This document shows, in pieces, positions 19,222 to 28,078 of a stretch of 64,000 nucleotides of DNA (position 1 is the first letter of the stretch; each line of letters starts with the position of its first letter). The notes under the pieces were generated by a model. That model did no database searches. It had not been told where the DNA came from and saw nothing but the letters and a program-made list of their open reading frames with translations. This DNA comes from Stenotrophomonas maltophilia (GTDB taxonomy: Bacteria > Pseudomonadota > Gammaproteobacteria > Xanthomonadales > Xanthomonadaceae). The position numbers and the translations under genes are program-made. The stretch is from contig FOZF01000002.1 of NCBI GenBank assembly GCA_900113425.1, forward strand, positions 1 through 64,000. Reading direction: 5' to 3'.

Positions 19222-19296
19222 GGGTTTTTCGGCAGGGCTTGCAGCCCTGCACCTGCGGAGTCAACGTCAACGTCAAATGCGGGCATTCCTTGGGAT

Positions 19297-19398
19297 GGCG
19301 GGGCAGTGTCGGAGTGCGGGGACGCCGTGAATCCGTCCATGGAGGCTTGGCAGCCGCATCCATGCGGCTGACACCCCGCACTCCGACACCGCCCCGCC
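19297..19398 (+). repeat. 102-bp palindromic element, copy A1
   Basis: Arms 19297-19321 and 19374-19398 pair at 24 of 25 positions (one A/C mismatch). The 52-base core reads ACGCCGTGAATCCGTCCATG, then GGCTTGG and a hairpin CAGCCGC...GCGGCTG (19351-19370). The forward orientation is defined by this core. Confidence 0.85.
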
Positions 19399-19423
19399 TC
19401 TGGCAGACGTCCGCGGCTGTTGG

Positions 19424-19442
19424 ATCCACGCCATGCGTGGAT
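19424..19442. repeat. Small hairpin, SMAG-like ATCCACGC type
   Basis: ATCCACGC-CAT-GCGTGGAT, an 8-bp perfect stem. It lies in the centre of composite A. The matching hairpin in composite B is at 27734-27752 with a CGA loop. Confidence 0.65.
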
Positions 19443-19470
19443 GAATTTCTGTCCGATATCGAAATCAATC

Positions 19471-19513
19471 TGGGGTCAGATCCGTTTTCCGCAGGAAAAC
19501 GGATCTGACCCCA
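19471..19513. repeat. 43-base perfect palindrome (GGGGTCAGATCC type)
   Basis: TGGGGTCAGATCCGTTTTCC (19471-19490) pairs with all 20 bases of 19494-19513 around a GCA loop. It is flanked by TCTGTCCGA and TCCGACAGA, which extend the symmetry. Confidence 0.85.
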
Positions 19514-19548
19514 AGAGCCATTCCGACAGATCCCGAAAATATGTCGAA

Positions 19549-19650
19549 GGCGGGGTGGGTCCGGTTGCGGGAGTGTCCGCGGCATGGATGCCGCGGCCAA
19601 GCCCCCATGGATGGGTTTACGGCGTCTCCCGCAACCGGACCCACCCCGCC
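19549..19650 (-). repeat. 102-bp palindromic element, copy A2
   Basis: Arms 19549-19573 and 19626-19650 pair at 25 of 25 positions. The core is the reverse complement of the A1 core and contains hairpin CCGCGGCAT-GG-ATGCCGCGG (19577-19596). It faces A1 across 150 bases. Confidence 0.88.
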
Positions 19651-19829
19651 ATCCCACAGGAAATCCGCTTCTGCTTCGGCTGTTGCAGTTGCTGTTGCAG
19701 TTGCTCCAGCCCGCAGCAGGTGCAGGGATGCAAGCCCTGCAGACCAACACCCTCCTTACGAACGACTGACGTGACGCTCATGCGCCATGCGCGAGGCTGT
19801 CCGCTGCTGTTCGAGTGGAGGTGGCAACC

Positions 19830-20972
19830 GTGCACTGGCAAAGCGCACAGGCATATGCATGGCCGCTGGGTCTGGCGGCGCTGGTGGGCGGCATCGGCGC
19901 CTGGCTGATCCTGTGGATCTATCACCGGCTGAAAGGGCGTGATCGCCGACGTGCGCGCATCGGTCGCGTGCTCGGTCTGCCGCTGGCGACCGCATGGCCA
20001 TTGCTGCTGCTGATCCCGGCGCTGCAGGCCACACCACTACAGGAGCCTCTGCTGGGGCATCTGCAGCACGGGCTGCACATCGCGCTGACGGCCTGTTTCA
20101 TCTGGCTGCTGGTGCGTGCCGTGGCCGCCGGCGAGCGTGCGATCCTGCGCAGTCATCCCATCGACGTCTCGGACAATCTGGAGGCCCGGCGCATCCAGAC
20201 CCAGACGCGGGTGCTGAGCCGCGTGCTGATGGGCGGCATCATCGTGCTCGGTGCATCGCTGGTGCTGCTTACATTCCCGATGGTGCAGAAGATCGGTACC
20301 GCCCTGCTGGCCTCGGCCGGCCTGATCGGGCTGGTCGCCGGCATCGCCGCCAAGCCGGTGTTCGGCAACCTCATCGCCGGCCTGCAGATCGCAGTGACCC
20401 AGCCGATCCGGCTGGATGATGTGGTGATCGTTGAAGGCGAGTGGGGGCGCGTGGAGGAGATCGGCAGCAGCTACGTGGTGGTACGCATCTGGGACGAGCG
20501 GCGGATGGTGGTGCCGCTGACCTGGTTCATCGAGAACCCCTTCCAGAACTGGACCCGGCGCAGCGCCGATCTGCTCGGGACGGCGTTCCTGTGGCTGGAC
20601 TACCGCGCGCCGATCGCGGCGATCCGCAGTGAACTGGAGCGGATCTGCCGCGGCGAGGCGCTGTGGGATGGACGGGTCTGCGTGACCCAGGTGACCGAAA
20701 CCAGCGAGCGGGCGATCCAGGTGCGCTTGCTGGTCAGTGCACGCAGCTCCGGCGATGCCTTCGATCTTCGCTGCCTGGTGCGCGAGCGCATGCTGGATTT
20801 CCTGGCGCGCGAGCATCCGCAATCACTGCCGCAGCTGCGCGCGCGGTTGCAGCGCGAGGATGAGCTGGACATGCCGCGCGCACCGCGAGCGCGCACGGCA
20901 GATGTGCGTTCACCCGGGGCGGAAGACGGCGAGGCCGCGATCGCGCCGGTGGAACCGGACCCCGACCGCTAG
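19830..20972 (+). CDS. Mechanosensitive ion channel, MscS family
   Basis: The product is 380 residues from a GTG at 19830, chosen because GGAGG (19817-19821) is eight bases before it; GTG codons at 19815 and 19821 are alternatives. Hydrophobic helices fill about 10-160, followed by the MscS pore-lining helix and beta-domain (LIGLVAGIAAKPVFGNLIAG, then QPIRLDDVVIVEGEWGRVEEI). Such channels release solutes under osmotic downshock; some members have other roles. The TAG stop lies inside a degenerate SMAG repeat. Confidence 0.9.
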   Translation: MHWQSAQAYAWPLGLAALVGGIGAWLILWIYHRLKGRDRRRARIGRVLGLPLATAWPLLLLIPALQATPLQEPLLGHLQHGLHIALTACFIWLLVRAVAAGERAILRSHPIDVSDNLEARRIQTQTRVLSRVLMGGIIVLGASLVLLTFPMVQKIGTALLASAGLIGLVAGIAAKPVFGNLIAGLQIAVTQPIRLDDVVIVEGEWGRVEEIGSSYVVVRIWDERRMVVPLTWFIENPFQNWTRRSADLLGTAFLWLDYRAPIAAIRSELERICRGEALWDGRVCVTQVTETSERAIQVRLLVSARSSGDAFDLRCLVRERMLDFLAREHPQSLPQLRARLQREDELDMPRAPRARTADVRSPGAEDGEAAIAPVEPDPDR

Positions 20973-20992
20973 CGCCGGGACGTGCCCGGCGA
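20968..20992. repeat. Degenerate SMAG repeat at the MscS gene end
   Basis: GCTAGCGCCGGGACGTGCCC continues into GGCGA. GCCGGG (20974-20979) and CCCGGC (20985-20990) form the stem. The TAG within it (20970-20972) is the stop codon of the MscS gene. Confidence 0.6.
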
Positions 20993-21034
20993 GCGCAGTG
21001 GCACCCTTCGGTCCGTCGGGCAGCCCAGGGCCGA

Positions 21035-22657
21035 TCAAGGCTCGCCGGCGTCGATCAGGGTGTCGGTTTCGAAGTGGGGCGGACGGCGCGCACGGGTGCG
21101 TTGTTCGTAGGCGTAGGCCATTTCGATCAGCTTCGGCTCGCTCCAGGCCGTGCCCATGAACAGCAGGCCGACCGGCAGGCCGTTGATCTGTCCCATCGGC
21201 ACGCTCAGGCTGGGGTAACCCGCGACCGCTGCCACGCTGTAGCTCTCACCCGGGAAATCGTCGCCTTCGCGGCGGATGGGCCAGGCCGTGCCGGTGGTCG
21301 GTGCAACCAGCGCATCCAGCTGATAGGCAGCCAGGACGGCGTCGATGCCTTCGGGCCCGGCCAAGCGCCGCGCATCGCTGCGCGCACGGATGTAGGCAGG
21401 GTCGGCCAGTCCGGCAGTGGCGTTGGCCTCCAGCAGCAGTTCCTGGCCGAACAGGCCCAGTTCCTGCGGCGCCTGGGCCTGGTTGAAGGCGATGAGCTCG
21501 CCAAGACTGCGCAGGGGCGCGCGGTAGGTCTTGAAGTAGCGCTCCAGCCCGGCCTTGAACTCATGCAGCAGCACGACCCGCTCGGCTTCGGCCCAGGCGC
21601 CCGGGTCGGGCAGTTCCACCGGCACCACCACCGCGCCCGCACGGCGCAGTTCGGCGGCCGCCTGATCGATCAGCGGTGCCATGCCACGGTACGTCAGCAG
21701 TGGGGTCTGCAGCAGGCCGATGCGCTTGCCGCGCAGGCCTTCGGGGTCCAGGCGCGCGGTGTAGTCGTAGACCGCGCGGCCGGGCATGGTGGCAGTGGCG
21801 GGGTCGGCATCGTCCCGGCCCGCGATCGCCGTCAGCACGGCCGCGGCGTCGGCGACGCTGCGCGTCATCGGCCCGGCGGTGTCCTGGCTGAAGGAGATCG
21901 GGATGATGCCTTCGCGGCTGACCAGGCCGACCGTCGGTTTCAGGCCGACGATGCCGTTGATCGCAGCCGGGCAGACGATGCTGCCGTCGGTCTCGGTGCC
22001 GATCGCCACACTGGCCAGATTGGCGGCCACCGCCACCGCGCTGCCGCTGCTGGAGCCACAGGGCGAATGGCTGAGGCGGTACGGATTGCGGGTCTGGCCA
22101 CCGCGCGCGCTCCAGCCCGAAACCGAATCGTTGCCGCGGAAGTTGGCCCACTCGCTGAGATTGGTCTTGCCCAGCACGACCGCGCCGGCCTCGCGCAGGC
22201 GTCTTACCAGATAGGCATCGGCGGGGCGGAAACCCTGCAGCGCGAGCGATCCGGCGCTGGTGGTCATGGGCGCGGCGTTGATGTTGTCCTTCAGCAGGAC
22301 GGGAATGCCATGCAGCGGCCCGCGCAGATGGCCGTCCCGGCGCTCGCGATCGCGTTCACCGGCTTCCCGCAGGGCATCCGGATTGAGTTCGATGACGGCA
22401 CGCAGGCGCGGCCCGGCGCGATCCAGCGCAGCGATGCGCTGCAGGTAAGCGTGGGTCAGCGTGGTGCTGTCCAGTTCGCCGGCCACCATGCGCGCCTGCA
22501 GGTCGGCCAGATCGGTCTCGGCGTAGGGGAAGGGCACGTTGCGGCTCGCGGGTTCGGCGGCGTGGGCGCTGGTCGTGGCCGGGCTGCAGCCAACAGTGAA
22601 CAACGCGGGCAGCGCGATGAGCAGGCAGGTCAGCAGAGGCGGCAAGGACGGGCGCAT
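21035..22657 (-). CDS. pam: Peptide amidase, amidase-signature family
   Basis: The product is 540 residues. It removes C-terminal amide groups from peptides. The Ser-cisSer-Lys triad falls at Lys123 (LLKDNIN), Ser202 (PCGSSSGS) and Ser226 (TETDGSI), the same numbers I recall for the S. maltophilia peptide amidase, whose mature part begins RNVPFPYAETD as residues 39-49 do here. The N-terminus is an export signal ending near VGCSPATT, possibly a lipobox. It follows typA and a DUF2127 gene on the same strand and converges on the MscS gene. Confidence 0.93.
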   Translation of the reverse strand: MRPSLPPLLTCLLIALPALFTVGCSPATTSAHAAEPASRNVPFPYAETDLADLQARMVAGELDSTTLTHAYLQRIAALDRAGPRLRAVIELNPDALREAGERDRERRDGHLRGPLHGIPVLLKDNINAAPMTTSAGSLALQGFRPADAYLVRRLREAGAVVLGKTNLSEWANFRGNDSVSGWSARGGQTRNPYRLSHSPCGSSSGSAVAVAANLASVAIGTETDGSIVCPAAINGIVGLKPTVGLVSREGIIPISFSQDTAGPMTRSVADAAAVLTAIAGRDDADPATATMPGRAVYDYTARLDPEGLRGKRIGLLQTPLLTYRGMAPLIDQAAAELRRAGAVVVPVELPDPGAWAEAERVVLLHEFKAGLERYFKTYRAPLRSLGELIAFNQAQAPQELGLFGQELLLEANATAGLADPAYIRARSDARRLAGPEGIDAVLAAYQLDALVAPTTGTAWPIRREGDDFPGESYSVAAVAGYPSLSVPMGQINGLPVGLLFMGTAWSEPKLIEMAYAYEQRTRARRPPHFETDTLIDAGEP

Positions 22658-22698
22658 GGGGCGGCTTGGTCGGCTCCAATGCCCAGTGTAGCTGCTGC

Positions 22699-23166
22699 TC
22701 AGTGGTGGCGCTTGCGCAGGTCGCGGGCCAGGACGTAGACCACGAGCAGGTTGATCGCCAGGATCGTCCAGGAGGGCCAGCCGGGGTGGCGGACGATGGC
22801 GAAGACATCGAAGGGCAGATACAGCGCGGCGGTCAGGCAGCCCAGCCAGGAGGCCCAGGCCTTGGCCCGCCAGAGGCCCCAGGCTTCCACCAGGTGCAGC
22901 AGGCCGTAGCCGATCATCGCCGCCGCCGCCAGGTGCACGGCGTCGGGATTGATCATGTTCAGCAGCGAGGGCAGGGTGCCGTGATCCGGGTCCAGGCTGA
23001 AGCGCCGGATCAGGGCATTGACCCCATCGCGGAGCGGCTGCGGACCGAGCACTTCAAGCCCGGTCGCAGCCAGCAACGCCAGCACCGCCTTGCTCGCTTC
23101 GAGCAGGGCGATGACGTGGAGGCCCGGATGCCGGTGTGGATCCGGGTTGTAGCCGCTCTGGCTCAC
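22699..23166 (-). CDS. DUF2127-type membrane protein
   Basis: The product is 155 residues from a GTG start, with about four hydrophobic segments. The pattern HVIALLEASKAVLALLA near the start and YGLLHLVEAWGLWRAKAWASW in the middle is that of the DUF2127 family of small integral membrane proteins, whose function is unknown. It begins eight bases after typA, so it is probably co-transcribed with it. No clear ribosome-binding site is present. Confidence 0.8.
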   Translation of the reverse strand: MSQSGYNPDPHRHPGLHVIALLEASKAVLALLAATGLEVLGPQPLRDGVNALIRRFSLDPDHGTLPSLLNMINPDAVHLAAAAMIGYGLLHLVEAWGLWRAKAWASWLGCLTAALYLPFDVFAIVRHPGWPSWTILAINLLVVYVLARDLRKRHH

Positions 23167-23174
23167 GGTCCGGC

Positions 23175-25022
23175 TCAGCCGCCGCGCGAAGCCTTCTTGC
23201 GGTCGCTTTCGGTCAGGAACTTCTTGCGCAGGCGGATTTCCTTCGGGGTGATCTCGACCAGCTCGTCGTCCTCGATGAAGTCCAGCGCCTGTTCCAGCGA
23301 GTACTTGATCGCCGGGGTCAGCTGGATCGCATCGTCCTTGCCCGAAGCGCGCATGTTGGTCAGCGGCTTGGTCTTGATGGCGTTGACGGTCAGGTCGTTG
23401 TCCTTGGAGTGGATGCCGACCAGCTGGCCTTCATACACGTTGTCGCCTTCAGCAGCGAACAGCTTGCCGCGTTCCTGCAGCGGGCCCAGGGAGTAGGCCG
23501 GAGTCACGCCCGGGGCGTTGGCGATCATGACGCCGTTGATGCGCTTGGCGATTGCGCCCTGTTCCTTCGGACCGTAATGGTCGAACACGTGGAACAGCAG
23601 GCCCGAACCCTGGGTCAGGGTCTTGAATTCGTTCTGGAAGCCGATCAGGCCACGGGCCGGGATCGAGTATTCCAGGCGCACGCGGCCCTTGCCGTCCGGT
23701 TCCATGTTCTTCAGCTGGCCCTTGCGGGTGCCCAGCTTTTCCATCACGCCGCCCTGGTGCACTTCTTCCACGTCCACCACCAGCTGTTCGATCGGCTCCA
23801 TCTGCTGGCCGTCGATTTCCTTGATGATCACTTCCGGGCGCGACACGGCCAGCTCGTAGCCTTCACGACGCATGTTCTCGATCAGCACCGACAGGTGCAG
23901 TTCGCCACGGCCGGAGACCAGGAACTTGTCGGCGTCCTCCAGCTGTTCGACCTTCAGCGCCACGTTGTGGACCTTTTCACGGTCCAGGCGGTCCTTGATC
24001 TGGCGGCTGGTCAGGAACTTGCCACCGGACAGGTCCTTGTTGCCCGCGAACGGCGAGTTGTTGACCTGGAAGGTCATCGAGATGGTCGGCTCGTCCACGG
24101 TCAGCGCCGGCAGCGCTTCCGGGGTGTCCGGGTGGCAGAGGGTGTCGGAGATGGTCAGCTCCGGAATGCCCGAGATCGCCACGATGTCGCCGGCCTCAGC
24201 GGTGTCCTGCTCGATGCGCTCCAGGCCCAGGAAGCCCAGTACCTGCGCGACCTTGCCGTTGCGCTTCTTGCCTTCGCGATCGATCACCGTGACCTGCATG
24301 TTCTTCTTCAGGGTGCCGCGCTGGATGCGGCCGATGCCGATCACGCCCACGAAGTTGTTGTAGTCCAGCTGGCTGATGCGCATCTGGAAGGCACCTTCCG
24401 GATCCACTTCGGGCTTCGGCGCGTGCTTCATGATCGCTTCGTACAGCGGGGTCATGTCGCCATCGCGGACGGTGTCTTCCAGGCCGGCATAGCCGTTCAG
24501 GGCCGACGCATAGACGATCGGGAAGTCCAGCTGCTCGTTGGTGGCGCCGAGCTTGTCGAACAGATCGAACACCTGGTCGATCACCCAGTCCGGACGCGCG
24601 CCCGGACGGTCGATCTTGTTGACCACCACGATCGGCTTGAAGCCCATCGCGAAGGCCTTCTGGGTGACGAAGCGGGTCTGCGGCATCGGGCCGTCCATCG
24701 CGTCGACCAGGATCAGCACGGTGTCGACCATCGACAGCACGCGCTCGACCTCACCGCCGAAGTCGGCGTGGCCGGGGGTGTCGACGATGTTGATCCGGTT
24801 CTTGATGCCGGTCTTCTTGTCTTCCCAGGTGATGGCCGTGTTCTTGGCCAGGATGGTGATGCCGCGTTCCTTTTCCTGGTCGTTGCTGTCCATCACGCGC
24901 TCGGCGAGGACGGTACGCTCGGACAGGGTGCCGGACTGCTTCAGCAGCTGGTCGACCAGGGTGGTCTTGCCATGGTCGACGTGGGCGACGATGGCGATGT
25001 TGCGAAGATTTTCGATGGACAT
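23175..25022 (-). CDS. typA: Ribosome-associated GTPase TypA/BipA
   Basis: The product is 615 residues, beginning [21 protein letters not shown] with the P-loop at about 14-21. [12 protein letters not shown] (G3) and [10 protein letters not shown] (G4) are present. BipA is an EF-G-like GTPase that binds the 70S ribosome and helps 50S assembly, especially in the cold. The frame extends 16 codons further up, but the family start is at 25022. No Shine-Dalgarno is seen before it. A TATAAT lies 47 bases upstream. Confidence 0.97.
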   Translation of the reverse strand: MSIENLRNIAIVAHVDHGKTTLVDQLLKQSGTLSERTVLAERVMDSNDQEKERGITILAKNTAITWEDKKTGIKNRINIVDTPGHADFGGEVERVLSMVDTVLILVDAMDGPMPQTRFVTQKAFAMGFKPIVVVNKIDRPGARPDWVIDQVFDLFDKLGATNEQLDFPIVYASALNGYAGLEDTVRDGDMTPLYEAIMKHAPKPEVDPEGAFQMRISQLDYNNFVGVIGIGRIQRGTLKKNMQVTVIDREGKKRNGKVAQVLGFLGLERIEQDTAEAGDIVAISGIPELTISDTLCHPDTPEALPALTVDEPTISMTFQVNNSPFAGNKDLSGGKFLTSRQIKDRLDREKVHNVALKVEQLEDADKFLVSGRGELHLSVLIENMRREGYELAVSRPEVIIKEIDGQQMEPIEQLVVDVEEVHQGGVMEKLGTRKGQLKNMEPDGKGRVRLEYSIPARGLIGFQNEFKTLTQGSGLLFHVFDHYGPKEQGAIAKRINGVMIANAPGVTPAYSLGPLQERGKLFAAEGDNVYEGQLVGIHSKDNDLTVNAIKTKPLTNMRASGKDDAIQLTPAIKYSLEQALDFIEDDELVEITPKEIRLRKKFLTESDRKKASRGG

Positions 25023-25068
25023 ACGAAAGGGGGCCAGTCGGCGCCGGATTTGGAAAAAGAAGTCCAAC

Positions 25069-25074
25069 ATTATA
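25069..25074 (-). promoter_or_regulatory. -10 element of the typA promoter
   Basis: A perfect TATAAT on the minus strand, with a weak -35 (TTCGCG, 25092-25097) 17 bases away. It gives a leader of about 40 bases before typA. Confidence 0.6.
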
Positions 25075-25271
25075 CGTCGAACTTGACGATTCGCGAAAAG
25101 CTGGACTCCGACCCGGCCGGGAGCCCCATTCAGCTGGCCGTCGGGGCCGCGACGGCAGCACCCCGCCAGAGCCTGAAGCGTCGCCCTGCGCCGATGGTCG
25201 AAGCCGCCGCCGCCACGAGCCGGGTGTAAACTAGGTGGCTAGACGCCTTTCCCTTTGCAACAAGGATCTTC

Positions 25272-26868
<1,597 letters not shown>

Positions 26869-26908
26869 TGGCGCCGGGTGCCGGTCTGGCCGGCACGCAG
26901 CTGACGGG

Positions 26909-26936
26909 AACGGGGAAGCTTCGGCTTCCCCGTTTT
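26909..26936 (+). terminator. Intrinsic terminator of mdh
   Basis: AACGGGGAAGC (26909-26919) pairs with GCTTCCCCGTT (26924-26934) around a TTCG tetraloop, followed by TT. It is an 11-bp textbook terminator. Confidence 0.9.
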
Positions 26937-26959
26937 CATATGGAGTTCCGCAGAACCGC

Positions 26960-27574
26960 ATGATCCACCTGCATTACATCGATGACGCGCTGCTGGTGGT
27001 GGAAAAGCCCGCCGGCCTGCTGTCCGTGCCTGGCCGTACCGCGGAGAACCAGGATTGCGTGGTGACCCGCCTGCAGGTGCTGTACCCGGATGCGCTGACC
27101 GTGCATCGGCTGGACCAGGTCACCTCCGGTCTGCTGCTGCATGCACGCGGCAAGACGACGCAGGCCGCGTTGTCGATGCAGTTCGAGCAGCGCAGGGTGG
27201 GCAAATGCTACGAAGCGGTCGTGCAGGGTGTGATCGAAGGTGATGCCGGTGAGGTGGACCTGCCGCTGATCGTGGACTGGCCGAGCCGGCCGAAACAGAA
27301 GATCGACCATGAACACGGCAAGCCGGCGCTGACGCGGTGGCGCGTGCTGGCCCGTGATGTTGGAGCGCAGCGCACGCGTGTGGCGCTGGAGCCGGTGACC
27401 GGGCGCAGCCATCAGTTGCGCCTGCACATGGCCAGCCTGGGGCATCCGATCGTCGGCGATGTGCTGTATGGCGCCGCACCGGCGCAGCGCGTGCATCTGC
27501 ATGCGTGCAGCCTGCAGTTCACCCACCCGGTGACGGGCCAAGCGTTGGCGTTCGAGTCCGCCACTCCGTTCTAG
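26960..27574 (+). CDS. rluA: Pseudouridine synthase RluA
   Basis: The product is 204 residues from the ATG at 26960. The frame is open further upstream, but that part overlaps mdh and its terminator. The catalytic aspartate is Asp52 in HRLDQVTSG. VDLPLIVDWPSRPKQK and KPALTRW closely match E. coli RluA, which modifies 23S U746 and tRNA position 32. RTGRSHQLR-type TGRSHQLRLHM is also present. There is no S4 domain, as expected for RluA. Confidence 0.92.
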   Translation: MIHLHYIDDALLVVEKPAGLLSVPGRTAENQDCVVTRLQVLYPDALTVHRLDQVTSGLLLHARGKTTQAALSMQFEQRRVGKCYEAVVQGVIEGDAGEVDLPLIVDWPSRPKQKIDHEHGKPALTRWRVLARDVGAQRTRVALEPVTGRSHQLRLHMASLGHPIVGDVLYGAAPAQRVHLHACSLQFTHPVTGQALAFESATPF

Positions 27575-27612
27575 CAGGGCAGGGGTCGGCAGGGCTGCGC
27601 CCTGCACCTGCG

Positions 27613-27700
27613 CGGTGTCGGAGTGCGGGGGCGCCGCAAGTACGTCCCTGTAGGCTTGGCCGCGGCATCCATGCCGCGGACACCCCGCACTCCGACACCG
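27613..27700 (+). repeat. 102-bp-type palindromic element, shortened copy B1
   Basis: Arms 27613-27630 and 27683-27700 pair at all 18 positions and share the GTGTCGGAGTGCGGGG sequence with A1. The outer GGCGGGG is lost on the left but survives as CCCCACC on the right (27701-27707). The inner hairpin is CCGCGGCAT...ATGCCGCGG (27660-27679). Confidence 0.82.
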
Positions 27701-27820
27701 CCCCACCTTCGGCAGAATGCCGCGATCTGATGGATCCACGCCGAGCGTGGATGAAATCTGTCAGATATCGGAATAGATGGTGGGTCGGATCGTTCCGACA
27801 GATCACAGAAAACTGTCGAA

Positions 27821-27922
27821 GGCGGGGTGGGTCCGGTGGCGGGAGTGTCCGCGGCATGGATGCCGCGGCCAAGCCCCCATGGACGGGTTTACGGCGTCTC
27901 CCGCCACCGGGCCCACCCCGCC
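27821..27922 (-). repeat. 102-bp palindromic element, copy B2
   Basis: Arms 27821-27845 and 27898-27922 pair at 24 of 25 positions; the exception is T opposite G, which still pairs in RNA. It differs from A2 at arm position 18 (T to G), with the matching A-to-C change on the other arm. Confidence 0.88.
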
Positions 27923-28078
27923 ATCCCTCAGTAGTCCAGCTCTTGACGTTGACGTTGCCTCTGCAGGCGCAGGGCGGCAGCCCTGCATGGAAAACCCACC
28001 CCCTACCAAGGTAGGGCGGAACACGCGGCAGCGCGGCACTATGCTCGAACCCATGACTTCGTCTGGGAGGGCTGCGTC

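Larger units (their letters stand above)
19232..19740. repeat. Composite nested inverted repeat, copy A
   Basis: The outer arms at 19232-19256 and 19716-19740 match at 24 of 25 bases as inverted repeats, and each arm begins with its own hairpin (GCAGGGCT-TGC-AGCCCTGC on the left). Inside lie GTCAACGTCAACGTCAA (19260-19276) on the left and GTTGCAGTTGCTGTTGCAG (19682-19700) on the right, then two 102-bp palindromes facing each other. A related composite lies at 27589-27986. Confidence 0.85.
19222..19829. other. 608-base intergenic region filled by a composite palindromic element
   Basis: No gene is present. Nearly everything from 19232 to 19740 is nested inverted repeats: outer arms, hexanucleotide repeats, two facing 102-bp palindromes, a small SMAG-like hairpin and a 43-base perfect palindrome, each listed separately. 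Open frames here only reflect the repeat composition. GGAGG at 19817-19821 is the ribosome-binding site of the next gene. Confidence 0.85.
27589..27986. repeat. Composite nested inverted repeat, copy B
   Basis: Outer arms 27589-27611 and 27963-27986 are inverted repeats with one substitution and one inserted base, and both resemble the outer arms of composite A. TTGACGTTGACGTTGC (27943-27958) is the reverse complement of the hexanucleotide repeat in A and at 63273. A central hairpin ATCCACGC-CGA-GCGTGGAT lies at 27734-27752. Confidence 0.83.
27575..28078. other. 504-base intergenic region with composite palindromic element
   Basis: No gene is present. The region is made of the second composite repeat (27589-27986): outer arms, two facing palindromes and a central hairpin, listed separately. 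The last ~90 bases before prpE hold no strong promoter I can see. Confidence 0.85.

Noticed and set aside
19106-19750. Minus-strand 214-codon frame and several shorter frames across the repeats
   Set aside because: The translations only repeat peptides encoded by the palindromes (for example PPDPPRL, MDAAAKPPW), seen again at 27505-28014 and 63210-63612.
19222-19829. CRISPR array or phage attachment site
   Set aside because: The repeats are palindromes in opposite orientations with no regular spacers, and no cas, integrase or tRNA gene is nearby.
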